Positions 1 to 5,779 of a stretch of DNA of 64,000 bases are shown one piece after another. The stretch spans positions 741,300-805,299 of the forward strand of contig NZ_FONV01000001.1 in NCBI RefSeq assembly GCF_900113015.1, written 5' to 3'. Position 1 is the stretch's first letter; each line of letters begins with the position of its first letter. Below the pieces are notes generated by a model. It was given only the letters and a program-made list of their open reading frames with translations. It ran no database searches and was not told the origin of the DNA. The stretch is from Actinoplanes philippinensis (GTDB taxonomy: Bacteria; Actinomycetota; Actinomycetes; Mycobacteriales; Micromonosporaceae). A program made the position numbers and the translations under genes.

Positions 1-1371
1 ATCCGCAAGGCCCTGGCCGGCGCCGCCCGTACCCCGTTCTGGCTGGAGGACCCGGGTCGGCCGGCCCCCCAGCCGGCGCTGAACGGCTCCACCGACGCGG
101 ACCTGCTGGTCGTCGGCGGTGGCTACTGCGGGCTGTGGACGGCGCTGATCGCCAAGGAGTCCGACCCGGCGCTCGACGTGGTGCTCGTCGAGGGCAACGA
201 GATCGCGTGGGCCGCCAGCGGCCGCAACGGCGGTTTCGTCGAGGCCAGCCTCACCCACGGCACCGAGAACGGGCGCCGCCACTTCGCCGACGAGCTGCCG
301 ATCCTGGACGCGCTCGCCGCGGAGAACTTCGCCGGCTTCGAGGCCGCCCTCACCCGGCACGGCATCGACGCCGAGTTCCAGAAGGAGGGCGTGCTCGCCG
401 TCGCCACCGAGCCGCACCAGGTCGACGAGCTGCGCGAGGCGATCACCGACGGCACCACGTTCTACGAGCGCGACGAGCTCGCCACGCTGGTGAGGTCGCC
501 GCTCTACCGGGCCGGCCTGATGCAGCACGAGGGCGCCGCGCTGGTGCACCCGGCCAAGCTGGCCTGGGGCCTCAAGGCGGCCTGCCTGCGCCTGGGCGTG
601 CGGATCTTCGAGAACACCCCGGTCACCGACATCAAGGACCAGGGCGCGACGGTACGGGCGGCGACCTGGGCCGGCAGCGTCCGCGCCGGCAAGGTCGCGC
701 TGGCCACCAACGGCTTCCCGTCGCTGCTCAAACGCAACCGCCTGCTGACCGTGCCGGTCTACGACTACGTGCTGATGACCGAGCCGCTGACCGGCGAGCA
801 GGTCGCCGCGATCGGCTGGACGAAGCGTTTCGGCATCTCGGACACCTCGCGGCAGTTCCACTACTACCGGATGACCGCCGACAACCGGATCCTGTGGGGC
901 GGCTACGACGTCGTCTACCACAAGGGCGGCGCGATCCGGCCCGAGCACGACCAGAACCCGGAGACCTTCACCCGGCTCGCCGATCACTTCCTGCGCACGT
1001 TCCCGCAGCTCGGGGACGTGAAGTTCAGCCACGCCTGGGGCGGCATGATCGACATGTGCACCCAGCTGGCCGCGTTCCAGGGGCGGGCCATGGGCGGCAA
1101 GGTCGCCTACAGCAGCGGCTTCACCGGCCTGGGCGTGGCCGCCACCCGCTACGGGGCGACCGTGATGCTCGACCTGCTCGACGGGCGCGACACCGTGCGT
1201 ACCCGCGTCAAGATGGCCAAGAAGAAGCCGCTTCCCGTACCGCCGGAGCCGGTCCTCTACCCGGCCGTGCAGGTGATCCGCAACGCGATCGCCCGCTCGG
1301 ACCGCAACGGCGGCCGCGACGGTTTCATCCTGAAGGCGGCCAACGCCTTCGGCTTCTCCTTCGACTCCTGA
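1..1371 (+). CDS. FAD-dependent amine oxidoreductase (DAO family), 5' end missing
   Basis: The frame is open from base 1, so the start lies left of the window; 456 residues are visible. It belongs to the DAO superfamily of FAD oxidoreductases: the dinucleotide-binding motif VVGGGYCGLW is at visible residues 37-46, an ASGRNGGF motif follows at 72-79, and a C-terminal SSGFTGLGVA segment completes the FAD site. The second motif is typical of the gamma-glutamylputrescine oxidase/PuuB-like branch, whose members oxidise a primary or secondary amine with release of hydrogen peroxide. The exact substrate cannot be read from the sequence, and polyamine or amino-acid catabolism is inference. A 12-bp perfect hairpin starts 9 nt after the stop, so this is the last gene of its transcript. 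No frameshift is seen. Confidence 0.9.
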   Translation: MRKALAGAARTPFWLEDPGRPAPQPALNGSTDADLLVVGGGYCGLWTALIAKESDPALDVVLVEGNEIAWAASGRNGGFVEASLTHGTENGRRHFADELPILDALAAENFAGFEAALTRHGIDAEFQKEGVLAVATEPHQVDELREAITDGTTFYERDELATLVRSPLYRAGLMQHEGAALVHPAKLAWGLKAACLRLGVRIFENTPVTDIKDQGATVRAATWAGSVRAGKVALATNGFPSLLKRNRLLTVPVYDYVLMTEPLTGEQVAAIGWTKRFGISDTSRQFHYYRMTADNRILWGGYDVVYHKGGAIRPEHDQNPETFTRLADHFLRTFPQLGDVKFSHAWGGMIDMCTQLAAFQGRAMGGKVAYSSGFTGLGVAATRYGATVMLDLLDGRDTVRTRVKMAKKKPLPVPPEPVLYPAVQVIRNAIARSDRNGGRDGFILKAANAFGFSFDS

Positions 1372-1379
1372 GCGCCGGC

Positions 1380-1404
1380 GGGCCGGCCTCGACGAGGCCG
1401 GCCC
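1380..1404 (+). terminator. Hairpin terminator after the FAD oxidoreductase
   Basis: Perfect inverted repeat: left arm GGGCCGGCCTCG (1380-1391), one central base, right arm CGAGGCCGGCCC (1393-1404). The practical fold is a 9-bp G/C stem with a 7-nt loop. It begins 9 nt after the stop codon. No U-run follows, which is common for actinobacterial terminators. Confidence 0.75.
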
Positions 1405-1484
1405 GGCATTCAGCCCTCACCGGGCCGTTCCTCATCGAGGCGGGCCGGCCGTGACCAGGCTGTTCCCATCGGCCGGGACGACCG

Positions 1485-1718
1485 TCACCGGGGCGCGCCG
1501 GACGCCCGGAATCCGGGCTCGACCTCGCGGACGCAGTGCTCGGCGTCCTCCGCCGGCACCCCGCGCGCGGTCAGCGCCGCCATCGCCTCGGCCGGGCGCG
1601 CGCCGCCGTCGACGACGCTGATCCCGCCGCCGCTGCCCCGCACGAGATGAATCCGGTACCGCGCGCCGGTCCACTCCACGCGCGCCGCGGTCACCGGCCC
1701 TTCGGCTGCATCGCTCAT
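1485..1718 (-). CDS. Small protein of unknown function, 77 aa
   Basis: I do not recognise a family. The predicted 77-residue protein is soluble, with no signal peptide or membrane segment. It has a beta-rich first half (VEWTGARYRIHLVRG), a glycine turn and a likely helix (AEAMAALTARGVPAEDAEHC). Two things support it as a real gene: the hydrophobic/charged pattern is that of a folded protein, and a TAGGTT hexamer sits exactly 6 nt upstream of the ATG with no Shine-Dalgarno, the leaderless arrangement seen at many genes in this window. It lies alone, convergent with the preceding oxidoreductase. A different frame on the same strand is also open here but lacks such a start signal. Confidence 0.55.
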   Translation of the reverse strand: MSDAAEGPVTAARVEWTGARYRIHLVRGSGGGISVVDGGARPAEAMAALTARGVPAEDAEHCVREVEPGFRASGAPR

Positions 1719-1779
1719 GCGATCAACCTACCGACCGCTCTCCGATGACCTGCACCGAGTCGCGCTCCGGTCGCGTGGA

Positions 1780-2421
1780 TCACTGGCTCAGAAGCGCGCC
1801 GAGCAACCCCCGCAAGGCCCGTTCGAAGAGATCGGCGCGGGGCGCGCCCGGGTCGCCGAAGGCGGCGATCAGATGGGGGTACGCCGTGAGGTCGAACCCG
1901 GTGAACGCCGGGGGCGGGGCGGCCCGTTCCTGACGCACGAAGAGCGTGACGACCCCGGTCATCATCGCCAGCGCCTCGAACTTGGCGGCGCTGGAGCACC
2001 GCACCGGCCCGAGGACCCGCAGGCAGTGGTCGAACCAGGCCAGCCCCTCGGGCCCGATCCCGCTGGGCCGGGTGAGCAGGTCGATCAGCCAGGGGTGACG
2101 GCGGTAGAGGCCGAGCTGCCGGCCGGCCAGCTCCAGCAGCGTGTCCATCGGGTCCGGCCCCGGCTCGGGATAGGGCCGCAGCTCGCCGATCACCCGGTCG
2201 GTCATCAGGTCGAGCAGATCGTCCCGCGACGACAGATAGCGGTAGAGACTGCCGGCCCCGGTGCCGAGCGCCCCGGCGACCGCCCGCATCGAGACCGCGG
2301 CCAGCCCGTCGGCGTCGGCGAGCGCGACGGCCGCCGCCACGATCTCGTCCCGGCTGTGTCCCGGCTGCGGTCCGCGGCTGCCGCGTTCGGGCCGGGTCCA
2401 GATCGGAGATGCGTCGCTCAC
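1780..2421 (-). CDS. TetR/AcrR-family transcriptional regulator
   Basis: 213-residue repressor-type protein. The N-terminal helix-turn-helix (about residues 25-70) shows the family pattern: SRDEIVAAAVALADADGL, then MRAVAGALGTGAGSLYRYLSSRDDLLDL. The C-terminal ligand/dimer domain has no signature I can assign. The frame allows GTG at 2427, but I chose the GTG at 2421 because a TACAGT hexamer ends 7 nt upstream of it, fitting a leaderless mRNA. It is transcribed divergently from the alpha/beta hydrolase at 2478. The 29-bp inverted repeat between them (2432-2460) overlaps the likely -10 region, so it probably represses itself and the hydrolase. The inducer is unknown. Confidence 0.88.
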   Translation of the reverse strand: MSDASPIWTRPERGSRGPQPGHSRDEIVAAAVALADADGLAAVSMRAVAGALGTGAGSLYRYLSSRDDLLDLMTDRVIGELRPYPEPGPDPMDTLLELAGRQLGLYRRHPWLIDLLTRPSGIGPEGLAWFDHCLRVLGPVRCSSAAKFEALAMMTGVVTLFVRQERAAPPPAFTGFDLTAYPHLIAAFGDPGAPRADLFERALRGLLGALLSQ

Positions 2422-2431
2422 GTGCACTACT

Positions 2432-2460
2432 GTAAACTGCGAACAGCGTTCGCGGTTTAC
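2432..2460. promoter_or_regulatory. Inverted-repeat operator between TetR gene and hydrolase gene
   Basis: GTAAACTGCGAAC (2432-2444), a 3-nt centre, then GTTCGCGGTTTAC (2448-2460): 12 of 13 arm positions are complementary. It fills the 56-bp divergent intergenic region and overlaps the TACAGT -10 candidate of the TetR gene. Size and position are typical of a TetR-family operator. Confidence 0.75.
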
Positions 2461-2477
2461 CGACGGAAGGTACCGAG

Positions 2478-3284
2478 ATGATCGAGATGAGAGACGGGGC
2501 GAGGATTCCGCTGCACACCACGGGCAGCGGACCGGATCTCGTGGTGGTGCACGGCGGCGGCGTGACCATCGACATCTACCGGCGGCTGGCGTCGAGGCTC
2601 GCCGACCGGTTCACCGTCCACCTCTACAACCGCCGGGGCCGGGCCGACGCCCCGCCGCGCAGCGTTCCCTACTCGATGCAGGAGGACATCGACGACCTGG
2701 CCACGGTGCTGGCGCACACCGGCGCGACCGACGTGCTCGGCCACAGCGGCGGCGCGGTCGTCGCGATGGAGGCGGCCCGGCAGCAGGTGCCGATGCGGCG
2801 GCTCGCGGTCTACGACGTCCCGCTCCAGGTCGACGGGCTGTTCCCGGTCGACTGGCTGCCCGGCGCGCGGGCGGCCGCGCGGGCCGGCGACATCCCCCTG
2901 GCCCTGGCACGGACCGGCGCCGGGCTCAACCCTCAGCTGGCGGCGAGCAAGCTGCCGATGCGCATGCAGGTGGCGATGGTCAAGCTGTTCCTGCGCACGC
3001 CGATCGGCCGGATGATGGGCGAGCTGGTGGCCATGACGCTCGACGAGTCGGCATCGATCGACGAACACGGCGGACCGGCCTCCCGCTGGTCCGGCATCAC
3101 CGCTGAGGTGTTGCTGGTCTGCGGCGCGAGCGGCCCGCCGTATTACCCGAGGATCCACCGTGCGCTGGCCGAGGCGATCCCCGGCGCCCGCACGCTGGAG
3201 GTCCCGGGCAGCAACCACGACGGCCTGGCCCGCGCGACCCCACGACTCGTCGAGCACTTCGCCGAGTTCTTCGCCCGCCCCTGA
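2478..3284 (+). CDS. Alpha/beta hydrolase
   Basis: 268-residue cytoplasmic alpha/beta-fold hydrolase. The oxyanion-hole HGGG is at 25-28, the nucleophile elbow GHSGG at 88-92 (Ser90), and a late SNHDG segment supplies the likely catalytic His247. The lid region (about 115-195) is rich in Pro and Arg. There is no signal peptide or membrane segment. Such proteins hydrolyse esters, amides or lactones; the substrate cannot be assigned. The ATG follows a GGAAGG ribosome-binding site at 9 nt. The gene is divergent from and probably controlled by the TetR regulator through the palindrome at 2432-2460, which suggests the substrate or a related compound is the inducer. Three 64-bp direct repeats and a hairpin follow the gene. 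Confidence 0.9.
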   Translation: MIEMRDGARIPLHTTGSGPDLVVVHGGGVTIDIYRRLASRLADRFTVHLYNRRGRADAPPRSVPYSMQEDIDDLATVLAHTGATDVLGHSGGAVVAMEAARQQVPMRRLAVYDVPLQVDGLFPVDWLPGARAAARAGDIPLALARTGAGLNPQLAASKLPMRMQVAMVKLFLRTPIGRMMGELVAMTLDESASIDEHGGPASRWSGITAEVLLVCGASGPPYYPRIHRALAEAIPGARTLEVPGSNHDGLARATPRLVEHFAEFFARP

Positions 3285-3330
3285 GCCGATCCCGTGGCCG
3301 CGCCTCCCCACGCTCCCCGCGGCCCCGCCC

Positions 3331-3509
3331 GCGACGACGGTGCGCCGGCAGCACGGGATCCCCGCGGCCGGCGCCGACCTCGCGCCCCCCGCCTGCGACG
3401 ACGGTGCGCCGGCAGCACGGAATCCCTGCGGCCGGCGCCGACCTCGCGCCCCCGCCTGCGACGACGGTGCGCCGGCGGCACGGGATCCGCGCGGCCGGCG
3501 CCGACCTCG
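3331..3509. repeat. Three tandem repeats of 63-64 bp in an intergenic region
   Basis: Copies start at 3331, 3395 and 3458, each beginning GCGACGACGGTGCGCCGGC; the third ends about 3509. Units differ at only a few bases. They occupy the gap (3285-3648) between the convergent hydrolase and the gene at 3649. Open frames run through them on both strands because the unit is GC-rich, but none has a start signal or family resemblance, so I treat the array as non-coding. Confidence 0.85.
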
Positions 3510-3510
3510 A

Positions 3511-3539
3511 CTCCGCCAGGGCACCCACCCCTGGCGGAG
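3511..3539. terminator. Bidirectional hairpin terminator
   Basis: Perfect 10-bp stem CTCCGCCAGG / CCTGGCGGAG with a 9-nt loop, directly after the tandem repeats and between two convergent genes. No U-tract. It would serve the hydrolase (+) and the 119-residue gene (-). Nothing else is visible in 3285-3648 apart from this hairpin and the repeats. Confidence 0.65.
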
Positions 3540-3648
3540 TCATCCTGATGGTCGTCGCCTCGGACGGGGCCGGGCGATCGCTCCCGGCGAGACCGAGACG
3601 GCTGATCGACCGGTCGGGGCCACCGCGCAGGACCGCAACTGAATCGCT

Positions 3649-4008
3649 TCAGGAGGCGTGACTCGCCTGCCGGGACCGCCCGGGCGAGGAGTGCTCACCC
3701 GGGTGCCCCATGAACAGGGAGCAGTCGAGCTCGTCCCGGTTGACGACGGGGGCGGACCCGCGGCCCGGGCACCAGGTGTACGGGTTGATCTCCGAGGCGC
3801 TGAGGGTCCACTGGATCCACCACATCGTGGCGTCGACCTGCTGGCCGAGAGCGGCGTGGGAGCCTTCGTGGCCGAGTTCGAGTTCGCAGCCGAGTTCCGA
3901 CTGCACGCTCGGCGCCTCGGCGGGGAGCGCGTCGAAGAAGGCCAGCTGTGCCGCGTCGAGCGTGACACGGGCGGGGCAGGTCACCGGGTCTCCACTATCA
4001 ATCGACAT
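3649..4008 (-). CDS. Cysteine/histidine-motif protein of unknown function, 119 aa
   Basis: I do not recognise a named family. The protein carries the same short motif twice: CELELGHEGSH (about residues 41-51) and CSLFMGHPGEH (about 95-105), i.e. C-x5-G-H-x-G-x-H. Further cysteines occur near residue 11 and at WCPG. Paired Cys/His motifs of this form occur in actinobacterial proteins annotated only as hypothetical, and metal binding is a reasonable inference. There is no signal peptide. The middle (MWWIQWTLS) is tryptophan-rich. A perfect 19-bp palindrome lies 35-53 nt upstream of the start. The gene is followed by the hairpin at 3511-3539. Confidence 0.7.
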   Translation of the reverse strand: MSIDSGDPVTCPARVTLDAAQLAFFDALPAEAPSVQSELGCELELGHEGSHAALGQQVDATMWWIQWTLSASEINPYTWCPGRGSAPVVNRDELDCSLFMGHPGEHSSPGRSRQASHAS

Positions 4009-4042
4009 GCGTACATGGGTTCCCTCGATGCGCCCGCCCTAC

Positions 4043-4061
4043 ACCGGTTCACTGAACCGGT
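4043..4061. promoter_or_regulatory. Perfect 19-bp palindrome upstream of the 119-aa gene
   Basis: ACCGGTTCA-C-TGAACCGGT, arms 9/9. It overlaps the stop codon of the DUF4265 gene and lies 35-53 nt upstream of the ATG at 4008. It could be an operator for the downstream gene; the short T-run on the plus strand does not face a plus-strand gene end, so a terminator role is less likely. Confidence 0.5.
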
Positions 4062-4543
4062 TTTGCTGAGGATCCCCGCGCCACGGCGGTCCACGCGTCG
4101 CTGACGCAGCCCTCCTCGTAGTCCCACCAGCCGTCGCGGGCGCCCGCCCGGAGCACCCGCTGGACTCCGGCCAGGTCGGCGGTCGGCGGCACCTCGAGGG
4201 CGACCAGCCCGTACTCCCGGATGCCCTCGCCGGTCACGCCGAACGGCTCGAACGCGTCGAGCACCCGCTGGTGGGAGCCGCGCAGGGGCCCGCTGTGCGA
4301 GGGGACGACCCGGATGGTGCAGCTGCCGGAGCCTTCGAGATGCTCGGCGGCCCAGAGCACGCCGTCGGCGTCGGCCTCGACCCGGACCAGGTCGCCGCTG
4401 GACACGCCGCGCACGAACCAGGGCACATTGGTCAGCCGCACCACGTCGCCGCCGACTGTCTCACCCCAGAGGCTCTCCACCTCGACCGGCGGCCAGTCGT
4501 GACCGTCGCGCGGCAGATCGAAGTGCACCTCGACCGCTGCCAT
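4049..4543 (-). CDS. DUF4265 domain-containing protein
   Basis: 164 residues, matching the DUF4265 family from the start: VHFDL..DGHDWPPVEVESLWGETVGGDVVRLTNVPWFVRGVSSGDLVRVE. These are small cytoplasmic proteins of unknown biochemical role, often found near toxin/immunity-like or other single genes. The frame is open up to 4660, but I start at the ATG at 4543 because the family homology begins within a few residues of it; the longer version would overlap the end of the upstream acetyltransferase gene. The second half (GPLRGSHQRVLDAFEPFGVTGEG) fits the family's C-terminal helix and strand. It may be cotranscribed with the GNAT gene 55 nt upstream. Function is not assignable. Confidence 0.75.
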   Translation of the reverse strand: MAAVEVHFDLPRDGHDWPPVEVESLWGETVGGDVVRLTNVPWFVRGVSSGDLVRVEADADGVLWAAEHLEGSGSCTIRVVPSHSGPLRGSHQRVLDAFEPFGVTGEGIREYGLVALEVPPTADLAGVQRVLRAGARDGWWDYEEGCVSDAWTAVARGSSAKPVQ

Positions 4544-4598
4544 CGCCACCCCGTACCCGACCTCACCCGTTCGCACGGGAACGTAGTGTCCCAGAAGA

Positions 4599-5168
4599 TC
4601 AGGTGGTGCCGGGCTCGGGCGTACGGCTGAGTGTGAGCCATTCGTCGCGGGTGATCGCATACTCCACCTCGCCCTCCTCGGACCCGGGGATCGGCGGGTA
4701 GTCGGGGAAGAACGTCCGCTGGTAGCGGAGCCCGGCCTTGGCCATCACGGCCCGGGAGCCGGCGTTGACGGTCATGGTCTGGGCGATGATCCGGCTCTGC
4801 CTGGCCGTCTCGAAGCCGTGCCGCAGCAGTTCCCGGGACGCCTCCACGGCGTAGCCACGACGCCAGTGCCGGCGGGCCAGCCGGTAGCCGAGCTCGGCGA
4901 CCGACTCCTCGCCGGCCGGTGGCAGCATCATGACGCCGATGAAGTCGTCGCCCGGCCCGAACGCCACCCAGTAGCCGAGCCCGTCCACCCGGCGGCCCAG
5001 GTCCATCCGCTTCGCGTGGTACTCGACGACCTCCTCGCGGGTGCGCGCCCGGCCGTCCAGATAGCGCAACACCTCCGGGTCGGCGTCGAGTTCGACCTCC
5101 AGTTCGAGGTGCTCGTCGGTGAGCGGCAGGAGGATCATCCGCTCGGTACGCAGGACTGGTTGCGGCAT
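4599..5168 (-). CDS. GNAT-family N-acetyltransferase (RimJ/RimL-like)
   Basis: 189 residues of Acetyltransf_3/RimJ type, beginning LRTERMILLPLTDEHLE, with the central strand GYWVAFGPGDDFIGVMML and the acetyl-CoA-binding region ELGYRLARRHWRRGYAVEASRELL, where RRGYA stands for the usual Q/RxxGxG/A pyrophosphate loop. A C-terminal NAGSRAVMAKAGLRYQRTF segment is the conserved N-x-x-S/A..K-x-G-F motif. It likely acetylates an amino group on a small molecule or protein N-terminus. The frame is open far upstream, but homology begins at the ATG at 5168. Its start lies 47 nt beyond the terminator of the exopolysaccharide-type operon, so it has its own promoter. Confidence 0.88.
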   Translation of the reverse strand: MPQPVLRTERMILLPLTDEHLELEVELDADPEVLRYLDGRARTREEVVEYHAKRMDLGRRVDGLGYWVAFGPGDDFIGVMMLPPAGEESVAELGYRLARRHWRRGYAVEASRELLRHGFETARQSRIIAQTMTVNAGSRAVMAKAGLRYQRTFFPDYPPIPGSEEGEVEYAITRDEWLTLSRTPEPGTT

Positions 5169-5214
5169 CCGCACACGATCACACACGGCCGCCGCGCCGG
5201 CGACGGGTTTACCG

Positions 5215-5247
5215 GGGTGCGGGGCACGCCCACCGTGCCCCGCACCC
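5215..5247 (-). terminator. Terminator of the glycosyltransferase / copper-oxidase operon
   Basis: Perfect 13-bp stem GGGTGCGGGGCAC / GTGCCCCGCACCC with a 7-nt loop, starting 5 nt after the stop codon of the last operon gene (read on the minus strand). It marks 5252 as the operon end. Confidence 0.8.
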
Positions 5248-5251
5248 GGGC

Positions 5252-5779
5252 TCATCTGTCGCAGATGACGCCGTTGTGGTCCGGGTCGAGCCCCTGCCGG
5301 TCCTTGGCGGCCACCTTGACCGCCTGGTATCCGTGGTCGCGCAACCAGGCGCACTTGTCGGTGACGCCCTCCGGGAACCGCACCGGGATGCACTGGGCGA
5401 CGGTGCCGTAGTTGCGATCGCAGCCGTCGACCGTCGGGGCCACCTTGACCGGGGCTGTCGGCTTGCGTTTCGCCTTCTGCCGGGTGACGCCCGGCTGCGC
5501 GGCGAAGGTCTGCACGAACGGCGCCGGGGTGGCGTGCTTCCCCGCCTTGCCGGGCGCCTTCTCCGTCACCGCCGGCGCTTTCTCTGTCGCGGGCGGCGCC
5601 ACGGAGGACGGCACGACGGGTGACGGGCCGGCCGGAAGCGTCTGCTGCGCGGCGACCTCGGTCGTCCCGCGGCCCTCGCCGAAGGTGGCGGGCGCCGGCC
5701 GGGTGGTGAGCGCCCACGTCGCGCCGCTCACCAGGGCGGCCGCGGCGAGGCTCAGCGCGGCGATACGTGTCCGGGTCAT
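5252..5779 (-). CDS. Small secreted cysteine-rich protein, Excalibur-like C-terminus
   Basis: 175 residues. The N-terminus MTRTRIAALSLAAAALVSGATWAL is a signal peptide or membrane anchor. A Pro/Thr/Ala/Lys-rich linker (about 30-115) follows, then a compact domain of about 55 residues with four cysteines (GCDRNYG, QCIP, KCAWL, VICDR) ending LDPDHNGVICDR. That end resembles the Asp-rich calcium loop of Excalibur domains; the match is by eye and partial. The ATG at 5779 overlaps the oxidase stop as ATGA, which decides the start over an upstream GTG and implies translational coupling. As last gene of a glycan-synthesis/copper-oxidase operon it may bind the exported polymer or assist the oxidase outside the cell; this is inference. 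Confidence 0.8.
   Translation of the reverse strand: MTRTRIAALSLAAAALVSGATWALTTRPAPATFGEGRGTTEVAAQQTLPAGPSPVVPSSVAPPATEKAPAVTEKAPGKAGKHATPAPFVQTFAAQPGVTRQKAKRKPTAPVKVAPTVDGCDRNYGTVAQCIPVRFPEGVTDKCAWLRDHGYQAVKVAAKDRQGLDPDHNGVICDR

Noticed and set aside
3285..3648. CRISPR array made of the 64-bp repeats
   Set aside because: There are no unique spacers; whole units are repeated head to tail, and no cas gene is near.
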